Source: CAYMAZ01 sp964428185 (lineage in GTDB: Bacteria; Bacteroidota; Bacteroidia; Bacteroidales; DTU049). From it: a stretch of 64,000 nt of DNA. The stretch is taken from positions 14,560 to 78,559 of the forward strand of contig CAYRXH010000004.1 in assembly GCA_964428185.1 (NCBI GenBank), read 5' to 3'. Positions 9,783 to 19,134 of this stretch are shown piece by piece. The position numbers were made by a program, and so were the translations under genes. Positions within the stretch are counted from its first letter, which is position 1. Every line of letters starts with the position of its first letter. The notes under the pieces are model-generated. The model searched no databases. It saw only the letters and a program-made list of their open reading frames with translations, and was not told the origin of the DNA.

Positions 9783-11123
9783 TCATTTGTGATAGAACAC
9801 TTCATACACCATCACTGAATTGCCTCCTTTTTCTGATTTTCCCTGCGAAGTCACCACAAGCTTTGTTCCGTCAGGGGAAAGCGCCATTCCTACAGGATAG
9901 GCGTCAGCTTTGACTGAGCAGATAATTTTCATATCAGAAGATTGTATGACAACAATTTTACACAGATTATTTACAGCAGCAAAGATGTATTTTCCGTCAG
10001 CAGTAATGTCAATGGTTCTAACACCGGCACCTGCCTGGCAACTGATCCATCCCGTATATGAAGCTGTCTTACCGGGAACACTGTTTTTTGCTTCAATAAT
10101 TTCATTGAGGGGCGCTTTCTGAACAAATCCTGTTGAATTGGTGCTGATAATAAGATCCTCTCCACTGATGATCAAATGCCGGAGGTTGCTTTTTTGTCCT
10201 GTAACAGTACCCAGATATTCGAATTCCGGAATCGTGAAAATGGCAATGCCACCGGCACCTCCCATTTTTCCAATCAGCAGGTATTTTTCGTCGGGCGTAA
10301 ATACAGTACCTCTCAGACAGTGCCCGCATTGCTGGTCACGGTTAACTGCCTGTGCACCAAAATTAAGTTTTGCCTTATAATCAACGACTAGATGTGCAAC
10401 ATATCTGAAGTTTTTCACCGAATCACTGCTGATATCAATAATGCCACAGGTGTTGTCTCCCCAGTGTGTCACTGCTATATAGTTGTTGTCAGGTGAGCAG
10501 GCAATCATCTTTGGCAGTGGGCCTGATGGCATTACCCTTACTATTGAATCTGTTTCTGTATCAATGATTGCAACGGCTGACGGACATTCTGCATTCAGGT
10601 CAAACTCACGACGGTAATATGTGACCCACAAATATTTTCCATCGTGCGACATACAACTTTCTACAGGTTTTCCCTTAAACACATTGTAGTTTTTATGATG
10701 ATCACGGTATTTGTATCCGAAAACACTGCTTTCTCCGTTGACAAACAGAAGACTATCTGATTTTTTAAAATCATGGACAATAATCTTCATAAGTTTCATG
10801 GAATCAGTATCATACACAGATGTAGTGTAGCCTTCGAGAGACTGGACATAAAATTTCTTACCATCAATGGAAAAATTTATTGATTTGGGTGAATGGCTGC
10901 TTTTGTCAAAACGATCGTTGATGTGTTTTGGTTTTGAATTGTAACTTTGAAATCTCCAGCTGAGTTTGAGACTGATTTCAGTGCCGGGTGGCTGTGAAGT
11001 AATCCCGATCTGATATCTTGATAGGCTGGAATCAATAGACGTTTGGGCTTGAGAAGCGATGTATAAAAGACCGATTGTTGTAAAAACAACCCAGAGTCTG
11101 AAGAATGAAACTCTGAATTTCAT
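9783..11123 (-). CDS. Secreted YVTN-type beta-propeller protein
   Basis: Protein of 446 residues with an N-terminal signal peptide (hydrophobic core VVFTTIGLLYIASQ, cleavage near residue 27). The body is a series of propeller blades, each with a phrase such as SHDGKYLWVTYY, SPDNNYIAVTHWGD, TPDEKYLLIGK, TADGKYIFAAV and SPDGTKLVVTS. These are hallmarks of the YVTN/WD40-like lactonase-like fold. An unusual CGHC pair sits in the middle of the domain. No catalytic motif is recognised, so a binding or scaffold role in the envelope is the safest reading. Only 8 bases separate it from the upstream M23 peptidase gene, so they are probably cotranscribed. Confidence 0.75.
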   Translation of the reverse strand: MKFRVSFFRLWVVFTTIGLLYIASQAQTSIDSSLSRYQIGITSQPPGTEISLKLSWRFQSYNSKPKHINDRFDKSSHSPKSINFSIDGKKFYVQSLEGYTTSVYDTDSMKLMKIIVHDFKKSDSLLFVNGESSVFGYKYRDHHKNYNVFKGKPVESCMSHDGKYLWVTYYRREFDLNAECPSAVAIIDTETDSIVRVMPSGPLPKMIACSPDNNYIAVTHWGDNTCGIIDISSDSVKNFRYVAHLVVDYKAKLNFGAQAVNRDQQCGHCLRGTVFTPDEKYLLIGKMGGAGGIAIFTIPEFEYLGTVTGQKSNLRHLIISGEDLIISTNSTGFVQKAPLNEIIEAKNSVPGKTASYTGWISCQAGAGVRTIDITADGKYIFAAVNNLCKIVVIQSSDMKIICSVKADAYPVGMALSPDGTKLVVTSQGKSEKGGNSVMVYEVFYHK

Positions 11124-11131
11124 ATATTGAA

Positions 11132-12115
11132 TTATCTGACTTTGATTTTTTGTCCGATTTGTAGTGTTGAAGTTCTGTTCATTCTGTTCAGTTTACAAAG
11201 CCTGTCAACAGTGGTACCGTATTTGATGGCAATATGACCGAGAGTATCTCCTTTTCTAACAACATGATAGGTTGCATTCGGATCATAGTTGTAATTTTTG
11301 GTTGAAGATGATCCTCCGGTCTGTACTCCCTTATGATTTGTTGTCATTTTAAAACTGTTTGCTGTCAGAACCAGGGTATCAGATTTGAGACGGAGTGAAT
11401 CATATTCAATGGCAAGCGTGGGATCAAAGGGTTTGTCAAGATACCTCATCTCAAAATGCAGGTGATCGCCTGTCCATGTGGCTCCGGTATTTCCTCCTGT
11501 TCCGATGATCTGTCCGGCTTTGACAACCTGATTGGGCTGAACATAAATGTGATTCAGATGGGCATAATAGGTTTCAAGACCATTGAAATGTCGTATGATA
11601 ACAAGCTTGCCATACCCTCCGGTATTAAATTTGGCATATCTTACCTTTCCGTCAAATGCAGATTTTACCGGTTCTCCCTTGTCAAGGTGTATATCAATGC
11701 CGTTGTGGGGAGTTCTTCCTCTCCAGCCAAAGCCGGAATTGATTCTATTGTAATAGGGAAGGACAAATTTCCTGTTTTCATCGGTTAGTCGGATAACTAC
11801 TGTATCAGGTACTACAGCTTTTGTCGGATAGGAATAGACAAAGGTCTGTTCATTATCCCACCATTGAGTAAAAATTGACATGGTATCAGCCATCTCCTGA
11901 TCTCTTTTCAGTGCTTCAATATCTGCAAAAAATTCCCAAGTATTATTGTCATACAATATTATTTTTTCGTTGTTATAGAGAACAGTGTCCATTACTTTCA
12001 CATCAGTGCCGGTTAGCGGGTCTTGTCCATGTGCAAGAAAAGGAAGAAGAAAGATGAATGAAAACCGAAAAAAATAAACTCTTTTTTGAAAAAATCGGAT
12101 CATAACAGAAAACAT
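11132..12115 (-). CDS. M23 family metallopeptidase with C-terminal LysM domain
   Basis: Exported peptidoglycan endopeptidase (327 residues from the chosen start). After a signal peptide ending near FLAHGQ, the LytM/M23 domain shows the zinc ligands in HNGIDIHLD and GDHLHFEMRY. The last ~46 residues are a LysM murein-binding module (YHVVRKGDTLGHIA to LQIGQKIKVR). The longest frame begins at 12133, but a -7 element occupies 12131-12138, so that codon cannot be translated from this promoter. ATG 12115, preceded by an A-rich stretch, was chosen; ATG 12103 is also possible. It probably cleaves crosslinks or acts as a regulator of cell-wall remodelling. Confidence 0.88.
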   Translation of the reverse strand: MFSVMIRFFQKRVYFFRFSFIFLLPFLAHGQDPLTGTDVKVMDTVLYNNEKIILYDNNTWEFFADIEALKRDQEMADTMSIFTQWWDNEQTFVYSYPTKAVVPDTVVIRLTDENRKFVLPYYNRINSGFGWRGRTPHNGIDIHLDKGEPVKSAFDGKVRYAKFNTGGYGKLVIIRHFNGLETYYAHLNHIYVQPNQVVKAGQIIGTGGNTGATWTGDHLHFEMRYLDKPFDPTLAIEYDSLRLKSDTLVLTANSFKMTTNHKGVQTGGSSSTKNYNYDPNATYHVVRKGDTLGHIAIKYGTTVDRLCKLNRMNRTSTLQIGQKIKVR

Positions 12116-12130
12116 ATTTTTTTGAGCCTT

Positions 12131-12138
12131 CAAAGATA
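12131..12138 (-). promoter_or_regulatory. -7 promoter element for the M23 peptidase / beta-propeller pair
   Basis: On the minus strand the bases read TATCTTTG, a full match to TAnnTTTG. Transcription would begin near 12124, which rules out the most upstream ATG of the M23 gene. No clear TTTG was found at the -33 distance. Confidence 0.55.
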
Positions 12139-12203
12139 TTACAATTTTTCTGATAAGGTTTTATAATATAGTAAAAAAGTTGACAAATAAGTAGTTGCGT
12201 TTT

Positions 12204-13232
12204 TTATCTGCTCATGAGTAGCTGTATCGCTTCATCAAGTATATTGTCAGATCCAGTGATATTGTGATCTGGCAGAAGGTCAATCTGAATGTGTGGAGGA
12301 ACACCGTTTTCATAATTTTTGCCATCTATAGCAATCGTTCTTGTAACAGAAAATCTATAGGTCCATCCATTGGGGAGCTGACCCCCGTTGGGAAGTCCAA
12401 GACCGCCTCCGGTTGTGTCTCCCATAAGTGTTATGTTATCCAAAGCCAAGCAGGAAACGGCAAAGAAGGATGCTGCGCTGTATGTCCCTCGATCAGTAAG
12501 AACAACGATTGGGTTCAGATATTTATCACCCTCATAAGGGTCGATATATACTGGAATAGGGTCGCTGAAGGTAGTGTCGGGTGAGTCTCCCTTATATCCT
12601 GATTTGATCTGACTGGTATAAATAAGTGTTTCATTGTTAATAAAACGACTGAGCAAGCTAAACACATTTGTAATATACCCGCCACCATTCTGACGAATGT
12701 CAAAAATGAGTCCCCGGGTATCACTATATCTGTCAATGATGTAGTTGAGTTGAGCAGATGTGATGCTGTTGCTGAAACTGGAATATCTGATATACCCGAT
12801 TTCTTCATTTTCCAGAAAGCCATGAATAAATGGTCCTGTGTATGTGATACCATCTCCAAGATAATTGTCTTTTATGATTGTAAAGTCAATATTGACAGTT
12901 CCAAGTGAAGTAATATCAAATCGTGAAGTTTTAAAGGGAGAAATGAGATTAACATGCCCATCCTGCAATTCATTGAGCATCAGAGCTAGAACATCGAAAA
13001 GTTCTTCGTCCTCCATGTCTTCCGTAATCATTGTGTTATATCTTGCATAAACGGAATCCCATTCAACATCTTTCACATCAAAAAAGGAGTATCCCATTTC
13101 AACTTTCTGCCAGAGCCAGACGAAGTTACTTCTTGGTGTATCTTCAATATCCTTTCCAAGGAACACTTTTTCACAAGCGATGAGTGTTAAGGAGAAAAGG
13201 AGTGTCAGGATGGCCAGTTTATAGTTTTTCAT
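12204..13232 (-). CDS. S41 family peptidase lipoprotein
   Basis: Lipoprotein of 342 residues; the signal peptide ends in the lipobox TLIAC with Cys20. The C-terminal half is an S41 (tail-specific/tricorn-like) protease fold. GLIFDIRQNGGG is the conserved strand before the active site, and the nucleophile serine is expected in GTYSAASFF, followed by LMGDTTGGGLGLP and ENGVPPHIQ. No classical PDZ domain was identified. It starts 6 bases after the stop of the upstream outer-membrane protein gene, so the pair form an operon. The substrate is unknown; related lipoproteins are exposed on the periplasmic or outer surface. Confidence 0.85.
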   Translation of the reverse strand: MKNYKLAILTLLFSLTLIACEKVFLGKDIEDTPRSNFVWLWQKVEMGYSFFDVKDVEWDSVYARYNTMITEDMEDEELFDVLALMLNELQDGHVNLISPFKTSRFDITSLGTVNIDFTIIKDNYLGDGITYTGPFIHGFLENEEIGYIRYSSFSNSITSAQLNYIIDRYSDTRGLIFDIRQNGGGYITNVFSLLSRFINNETLIYTSQIKSGYKGDSPDTTFSDPIPVYIDPYEGDKYLNPIVVLTDRGTYSAASFFAVSCLALDNITLMGDTTGGGLGLPNGGQLPNGWTYRFSVTRTIAIDGKNYENGVPPHIQIDLLPDHNITGSDNILDEAIQLLMSR

Positions 13233-13238
13233 AGATGT

Positions 13239-14084
13239 TTATTTAAATCTGTAAATCAAAGAAAACCCCAGTGTTTGTGTTGCCATTTGGAGAGAATTGG
13301 TCAGATAATTCTTGCTCGTGAAGACATGAAAATTGTAGCCAAATTCATAAGCATTTCCGTTATTCAGGAAACGGGTAAGACTTATCCTTGCAGTGGTTCC
13401 CGAAAAAACAAGGGCATGCCACTGGTAGTCTTCAAGCAGCTGATTGTTGTTTGTTGTACTGTGTGATACATATGAGAAGCCTGGACGAAGAAGAACACCG
13501 GCAAAAGGCATCAGTAGATATGCTGATACTTCCCATAATCTCTCGCCTTTTGAATAATTCAAAAACCAGATATTTCGCTCAACTGCAGGAATGACAAAAG
13601 CACGCTGTAAGCGGGTGTTGACTGACAGAAGCATGTAATTGTCAAGAACAAATCCTGCATTCATATACTGAGATGATATTCTTGTTGAAATGAAATGAGT
13701 GAGTCCTCCGCCCATAAAGAACTGAATATTGTTGTTTGTAGGGAAATTGATAAAGTAGTTTGCCGAGGTTCTTACATTCACTGCCTGAGTCTTGTAATAT
13801 GTGCCTCCGGCAAGCACCTGATAGACACCTGCATCGGCAAGACTTTGAATTTCAAACATTGAATATGGTTTTATTGCGCGATATCCGAGACTTAGGTTTC
13901 CCAGCCATGAGGAATAGGTGAGGGGAGATACTCCCATGTCCCTAAATGATGAATGTGAAATTCCTCCGCCATTTACCAGATAGCATTTTGATTTTGGTCT
14001 CAAAGTGTCAGCTTTCTGACAGAATACCCAAGTTGGATTTGAATTGAGTAGGATGAGAATTATAATTTTTAAAATGGTTTTCAT
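13239..14084 (-). CDS. Predicted outer-membrane beta-barrel protein
   Basis: Unrecognised protein of 281 residues with a signal peptide (ILKIIILILLNSN, cleavage near VFCQ). The rest alternates short amphipathic strands with Gly/Ser/Asn turns, such as LSLGYRAI, FFMGGGLTHF and YEFGYNFHVF. It ends LGFSLIYRFK, close to the aromatic C-terminal pattern used for barrel insertion. This suggests an 8-12 stranded outer-membrane barrel. It is the first gene of a two-gene unit with the S41 lipoprotein, so the two may act together at the outer membrane. No family name can be given. Confidence 0.6.
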   Translation of the reverse strand: MKTILKIIILILLNSNPTWVFCQKADTLRPKSKCYLVNGGGISHSSFRDMGVSPLTYSSWLGNLSLGYRAIKPYSMFEIQSLADAGVYQVLAGGTYYKTQAVNVRTSANYFINFPTNNNIQFFMGGGLTHFISTRISSQYMNAGFVLDNYMLLSVNTRLQRAFVIPAVERNIWFLNYSKGERLWEVSAYLLMPFAGVLLRPGFSYVSHSTTNNNQLLEDYQWHALVFSGTTARISLTRFLNNGNAYEFGYNFHVFTSKNYLTNSLQMATQTLGFSLIYRFK

Positions 14085-14119
14085 ATTTACTTATTGATAA
14101 AAAAATAATACACTAATTC

Positions 14120-14142
14120 AAAACCGTGAATCTTGCGGTTTA
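14120..14142 (-). terminator. Weak hairpin at the end of the C25 peptidase gene
   Basis: The arms AAACCG (14121-14126) and CGGTTT (14136-14141) can form a 6-bp stem that overlaps the stop codon. On the minus strand only about four T residues follow, so termination would be inefficient and read-through into the outer-membrane protein gene is likely. Confidence 0.35.
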
Positions 14143-17100
14143 TTGCCGGAAAAATTTTCCTGTATATTGTTCTGTTTCAAACTGAAACAAAATCATATAA
14201 AGACCTGCAGGGAGGTGACTGATATCAAGCGACAAAGCTTTGCAATTTGCTTCAATGTGATCAATGTAAATGCATTGTGCTGTAGCGTTGTACAGAGTCA
14301 AAATACCATTCTGATTTGTTGCAGGGAGTTTGATTATTATATACTCATTTGCAGGATTTGGATACACAATGACAATGTCTTGCTGTGAATCAATAATACC
14401 AACAAATGTGACATTTACCTGTTGTGTCAAAGTGTCTGCGCCGCAACTGTTCTGCACAATCAGTGTAACGGAATAGTTCCCTGAACCTGAATAAGTATGA
14501 ACAGGATGTTCATCAGTACTGCTTGTTCCGTCACCAAAATCCCAGTACCAGCTTGTACCTGTGGATTGGTTTGTGAAGCTCACATCCAGCCCATTGACAG
14601 AGTATGTGAAATCAGCCATCGGATAATGTTCTCCTTCGATAATGATTGAATTGGTGGTGGCAGAACATCCACCGGTATTGATTTCAGCATAATATGTTCC
14701 TGCCTGTCCGACTGCTAGATAATCAACGCCGATATTGCCGGGTTGCCATGTGTAGGTTCCGGTCAGCGGTCCTGAAAGGATTATTGAATCTGCCAGACAC
14801 AGTGAAGTTCCCGGCCATGCTTCAATGGTTGTATCTGAAATAAGGACATGCACCTCTTTCAGGGCAGAAGGACCAGGACAAATGGGTTGAACTTGCCAGT
14901 TGTAGAAAAAGTAATAATATTTTGCAGCATTGGGATACGCGGCACTACTTCTGTTGATTGATAGCAAGCCTGGAATTTCAAGGGGATAGAAATCAGGACC
15001 GTTTGGATCACCGTTTCTGAAAAGCTTGCAGTATTGACCTGCTCCAAGTTTGTAATCATTGTCAGGTAGCAAAATATAATCAAGGGCGACAGTGTTCAGC
15101 CCTGTTGTCAGATAGTGTGTTGAAGTGTAAATCACCTCATCATTCCCGTTTTTCAAAGTAAAAATCCTGTCCCCGTTGTCTTGAGCATAGACATCGACAG
15201 TTTTCAGGATCAATGGCTGGAATACATCAAATCCAAGATGGTGAACTGTTGAAGAGTTAAAATATCCACCTGTGCCCGAGTTAGTAAGTTTTCCTCCATA
15301 CAAAGATGCTCCGGTTTTAAAATCTCTGCAATAAATGTTTGTTTGGGGGTCTTCAGCGTAAAAATCCAGAGTGTCTGTATATGCAATTGGAGTTAATGAA
15401 CTGGGAGAATCATACCAGAACACTTCCTGTCCGTTGCCGCCTGGAATTCTTACTGTTGAAGGTTTACAAACAGATATAACTGTATCATTAAGACTTGATG
15501 ACTGATTGATTGTGAATAAATTCAACTGTGTAAGAGTGTCAGATCCATGCAAATTTGAAACAATCAGTTCAACGGTAAATGTACCGTTTGTAAGGTATTC
15601 GTGAACCGGATTCTGAAGTGATGAACTGTTTCCGTCTCCGAAATTCCATTCCCATTCTGTGGGTTGATACAGACTGATATCACTGAACTGAATAATGTTT
15701 CCGCAGGGATCAATATTTTCAGTTTCAAACATGGCAACTGGTGGCAATGCCGGTTGTGTGCAATTCCAGTTAATTTCAAACCCTTCATATCCGGCATTGA
15801 CAGGGGCATACATGAGAACAGTCACTGTGTCATTGGGCACGACCAGAGGACCCACGGGTGCATTGCTGTTACAATAGGTCACAATTTCAGTGCCTGTGGC
15901 TGAAGAGCCTGAAATAATCCTCAGATATGCCTGGCTGCATCCGCTTGATGCCTGAATATCGAACATGTTGAAATTCAGCGTAATCTGAGATGCGCCGGGT
16001 GAAACAATAGCAGTTTCACTGTTAGTCCCATTCAGATATGGCATATCATTACCATTGTCTTTGAGAATACCTGAACAGGCAATGAGTTCCTGGTATCCTG
16101 TCGGAGGCATGAGGTTTGTACACGCTGAGTCGATCCACAGATGAACGGAACTGGTGTCATTTCCAAAAGGTGATTCAGCAATCAGGGAAATAGTTTGCCA
16201 TCCGCTTTGAGAAAAAATGATGCTGTGAGGCCCTTCTCCTATAGCTGTAGCAGGAAATGCATGAATACCAAAATCCCAAAGCAATTCTGTATAAAAACCT
16301 GAAGAGGTATTGGAGAAAATAACCTCATCCTCTGTACATGGTGAATCTGGTTCAGTGACTTCAAATCCTGCAAATACACAGTTTCCTGAGTTGGCAATTG
16401 AGACTATGAAAGGTTTTGTGTTTTTGGATGATATGGTAAGTATGAGATTATTTGAGGCTGTTGGGGTAAAATGTATGATCCCGCTCCCTCCGCTGAGAAG
16501 CACCATTCCTATCAACTCGCCATCAGCAGTAAGGGTTGCGAGAGCATCTGGGATATTACAGGAATTAATCGAAATTGTTGAATCTGTACATTGAATGGTG
16601 TTCTGATAGGTGGCAGTGATAACCACAGGTTCCTCAGTAAAAATTCTCATGGCTGGATCACCAAAATAATGAAAAAGATTGAATTGATACTCTTCTAAAC
16701 CCCATGGATCGCCCCATGTTTGAGTCATGCTCAGGTTTGCCTGACTGATTGCATCTCCCATTTTTAATATTTGACCGTGACTTGTGACAGTACCAGGGAT
16801 GTGAGCACTACCTGTAAAATTGGGGGTCAATCCGGGAACAGCAAAAATTGCATCCACAAGCCCCATTGACAAAGCATCATTGTATCCGCTGTAACTTACC
16901 TCGGCATGAGCAAATACACCAACTGCACCTCCATTTGCATGTCTGAGAAATGCCTCTGAGAAACATTCGGAAACAAGAAATTTACCTGTCTGACAATTTA
17001 CACTGGAAACAACCGGAAGCTTGTCTCCGTTGGTTAGAGCTGCCACATTGGTATTATTGTATGCAGGATCACCCCAGCCGGTTTCATAGCCATGATCACG

Positions 17101-18471
17101 GTGATACACAAAGAAAGTACCTGAATTGATCTGATTTCTGATATCATTGGCATCACCATCCCATGGAAATGTTGGCTTGCGCAAATAGGTAGGCACCGGC
17201 TCTCCCCCGCTGTAGTAGCCGTCATTCCAGTAGAGGGGTGTGGTAGTGCTCTCTGTATAAAACACTCTTGACACACTTTTTCCGATACTTAATGTGAGGT
17301 ATTGCAAAATTTCTTCAGCAGTTTGTGCAAAACGACGGTCAGCATAGTCATCACCATTATCATCCTGAAAATATGCAGCTGCTAGTGCTGTGTTATAAAA
17401 AGAAGACAGGGTGACAGGGTTTTTCTCGTAATTGACAATTTTTTCCACAACAGAGATTGCCTGCTGAGGGTTTGTAACTGATATTCTTCCAATTGCCAAA
17501 TCAGGAAAATAGTCATCTCCACCATCCATATTTGCATACATCCTGTCTGTGGGAAATAATCCGATATTAGAAATATACTGAATTCCGGGTATTTTATTAT
17601 GATCACCCAGCAAAAGCACATATTCTACGGGATTGCTGCTGTGGTATCTTTCAAGTATGGCCTGATAAATCTGAGAACTGGTCCATAAGGTCTGTGACAA
17701 AATTTCAGTTTCATATCCGGTCTGTTCTCTCCATTCGGCAATGGTTTGTGCAGCATTAATATAATCTGATGAAGTTATAATGAGATATTGCATTGCATCA
17801 TCAGGAGTACGCTCTGCAGAATATAACTCATAGGTTTCCTTATTGATCAGGGTATTCATCAGTACAGGCTGTAAATAACTGTTTGCTTTACCGGCAAATA
17901 ATCCGTCTCCAGTAAATTCAATACGGAAAACTCGATGAATGACAAGTGTTTTTTCATGAGGATTGAATGTGAACGGACATATTCTGATCATTGAAACTTT
18001 CTGCTCTTTAAAGAGCTGTGTTGTAACAATTTGTGCCTGTTGCTCCGGCCATGCGGTCCCATGTGTGTAAAAATCTTCATCGATAATAAATTCAGGAGAA
18101 GGAACACCAACAAGATCAACAGCTATGCCAATCCATGGATAGATATTAATGTTTTTTATGGTATCACTTTGTATTGAAACAAAACGAATTTCGCTGGTTT
18201 CTGAATAATCAGCCAGAAGTATGCTGAATGCAGGCAGTGCAGGTCTGCCAATAAACTGAGTATATCCTGTCCCTGATATAAAAGGGACACTGTATGTTAC
18301 ATTATTATGTTCTATAGTATTCATCTGAACAGTTCCGTTAAGGGCATATTCAGCGACAAATTCAGTGGGTGACTGGTACAGAATTCTTGCATCAATCGTG
18401 GCATTATTTCTTTGTTGGGCGTTGGAGTTCAGAAAAATCAGAAATCCGAAAACAGTAAGTACATATCTCAT
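14140..18471 (-). CDS. Gingipain-like C25 cysteine peptidase with PKD domains and T9SS type A sorting domain
   Basis: Secreted protein of 1443 residues. A signal peptide (residues 1-18) precedes a gingipain propeptide-like region. The C25 domain begins near YLIITSSDY, with the catalytic His near residue 458 (YHRDHGYETGWGD) and Cys near 492 (SSVNCQTGKF). The ~34-residue spacing is that of gingipains. Three PKD-like modules follow, two with the core WDFGDG or WNFGDG. The C-terminus has YPNPANEYI and ends LPAGLYMILF, a type A T9SS sorting domain removed by PorU during export. PorU itself is also C25, but it lacks PKD modules, so this is more likely cargo than the sortase. It probably degrades external proteins or matures surface proteins. 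Confidence 0.9.
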   Translation of the reverse strand: MRYVLTVFGFLIFLNSNAQQRNNATIDARILYQSPTEFVAEYALNGTVQMNTIEHNNVTYSVPFISGTGYTQFIGRPALPAFSILLADYSETSEIRFVSIQSDTIKNINIYPWIGIAVDLVGVPSPEFIIDEDFYTHGTAWPEQQAQIVTTQLFKEQKVSMIRICPFTFNPHEKTLVIHRVFRIEFTGDGLFAGKANSYLQPVLMNTLINKETYELYSAERTPDDAMQYLIITSSDYINAAQTIAEWREQTGYETEILSQTLWTSSQIYQAILERYHSSNPVEYVLLLGDHNKIPGIQYISNIGLFPTDRMYANMDGGDDYFPDLAIGRISVTNPQQAISVVEKIVNYEKNPVTLSSFYNTALAAAYFQDDNGDDYADRRFAQTAEEILQYLTLSIGKSVSRVFYTESTTTPLYWNDGYYSGGEPVPTYLRKPTFPWDGDANDIRNQINSGTFFVYHRDHGYETGWGDPAYNNTNVAALTNGDKLPVVSSVNCQTGKFLVSECFSEAFLRHANGGAVGVFAHAEVSYSGYNDALSMGLVDAIFAVPGLTPNFTGSAHIPGTVTSHGQILKMGDAISQANLSMTQTWGDPWGLEEYQFNLFHYFGDPAMRIFTEEPVVITATYQNTIQCTDSTISINSCNIPDALATLTADGELIGMVLLSGGSGIIHFTPTASNNLILTISSKNTKPFIVSIANSGNCVFAGFEVTEPDSPCTEDEVIFSNTSSGFYTELLWDFGIHAFPATAIGEGPHSIIFSQSGWQTISLIAESPFGNDTSSVHLWIDSACTNLMPPTGYQELIACSGILKDNGNDMPYLNGTNSETAIVSPGASQITLNFNMFDIQASSGCSQAYLRIISGSSATGTEIVTYCNSNAPVGPLVVPNDTVTVLMYAPVNAGYEGFEINWNCTQPALPPVAMFETENIDPCGNIIQFSDISLYQPTEWEWNFGDGNSSSLQNPVHEYLTNGTFTVELIVSNLHGSDTLTQLNLFTINQSSSLNDTVISVCKPSTVRIPGGNGQEVFWYDSPSSLTPIAYTDTLDFYAEDPQTNIYCRDFKTGASLYGGKLTNSGTGGYFNSSTVHHLGFDVFQPLILKTVDVYAQDNGDRIFTLKNGNDEVIYTSTHYLTTGLNTVALDYILLPDNDYKLGAGQYCKLFRNGDPNGPDFYPLEIPGLLSINRSSAAYPNAAKYYYFFYNWQVQPICPGPSALKEVHVLISDTTIEAWPGTSLCLADSIILSGPLTGTYTWQPGNIGVDYLAVGQAGTYYAEINTGGCSATTNSIIIEGEHYPMADFTYSVNGLDVSFTNQSTGTSWYWDFGDGTSSTDEHPVHTYSGSGNYSVTLIVQNSCGADTLTQQVNVTFVGIIDSQQDIVIVYPNPANEYIIIKLPATNQNGILTLYNATAQCIYIDHIEANCKALSLDISHLPAGLYMILFQFETEQYTGKFFRQ

Positions 18472-18640
18472 ATATGGGATTATTTAAACATGTAAAAATA
18501 CAATAAACTAATTAAATTAAACAATAATTTATAGTGTCTGGTTGGCATGTGCTAAAAAAATGCGAAAGAACCACCTTTTTCAAGTGAATTTGGTTTGAAT
18601 ATTAGTGAATAATCAGTGTTTGAACTCGGGAAATAATTGA

Positions 18641-18836
18641 TTAGCTATCAATGAGGCTTATTGTATATATTCCTGATGAAATCATGATCACGAGTTTGTG
18701 TTCTGCTTCAGGATGTAGAATAATGGTTTCTTTATGAACAATTTGCCCCTGTTCATTTGTAAATCTTAATAATATATTCACCTTAGAAAGAGTTGTTTGT
18801 TTTAAGCATGCCTAATTCAGATGTAGAATTGGGAAA
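18641..18836 (-). pseudogene. Remnant of a T9SS type A sorting domain
   Basis: On the minus strand, two frames together spell the tail of a T9SS cargo protein. The first reads FPNSTSELGMLKTNNS. The second reads SKVNILLRFTNEQGQIV, continues through HPEAEHKL, and finishes SSGIYTISLIDS before a TAA at 18641-18643. This follows the usual order of a YPNP-type start, a central NEQGQIV-like strand and a SSGIY closing strand. The switch between frames is explained by one extra T in the run near 18788. No signal peptide or body of the protein is present, so this is the end of a gene whose remainder was deleted. Such domains occur in tandem families, so it may be a relic of a neighbour of the C25 peptidase. 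Confidence 0.72.
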
Positions 18837-19093
18837 AAATGAAAAACTATTGTGTTGTGTACATTGATAAAAGTACAATCAATGACATTTACTGGAACAG
18901 CATCAATATTTACACACTTATTGACAGAAAAAGAAAATTTTTAAAAGTAAGTTCAGTGTCAAAAAAATCTCACAAAAGATCAGGTTTTACTGATTTTTCA
19001 AAACGATATGATTTTGTCGAACAACGGTGATAGCATATTATTATTTTTCACTTATTTGAGATTTTAAAAATTTTTGGGGTGTAGATTTTATAG

Positions 19094-19119
19094 TTGTAAT
19101 TTTAAATTTCTTAGGTTTG
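19094..19119 (+). promoter_or_regulatory. Promoter of the PLP-dependent lyase gene
   Basis: TAGGTTTG at 19112-19119 matches TAnnTTTG, and a TTG at 19094-19096 lies 15 bases upstream, as in other promoters of this window. The expected transcript start leaves a leader of only about 10 bases before the ATG at 19135 and excludes the upstream in-frame TTG. Confidence 0.6.
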
Positions 19120-19134
19120 CAAAAAAAAACCTCA

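Larger units (their letters stand above)
18472..19134. other. 663-base intergenic region, mostly without genes
   Basis: This AT-rich gap lies between the divergent C25 peptidase and the PLP-dependent lyase. It contains a decayed T9SS sorting domain (18641-18836, minus) and the lyase promoter at its right end. Elsewhere I see no convincing gene. A 63-codon open frame at 18839-19030 is Lys/Ser/Ile-rich with no recognisable motif and is not called. Confidence 0.6.

Noticed and set aside
14140..18471. Reading the C25 protein as the T9SS sortase PorU
   Set aside because: It has PKD repeats and its own cleavable YPNP-type sorting domain, which fit cargo better than PorU.
18839..19030. 63-codon plus-strand open frame
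   Set aside because: Low-complexity, no family motif, no promoter match and AT-rich by chance; it also begins just beyond a degraded minus-strand sequence.
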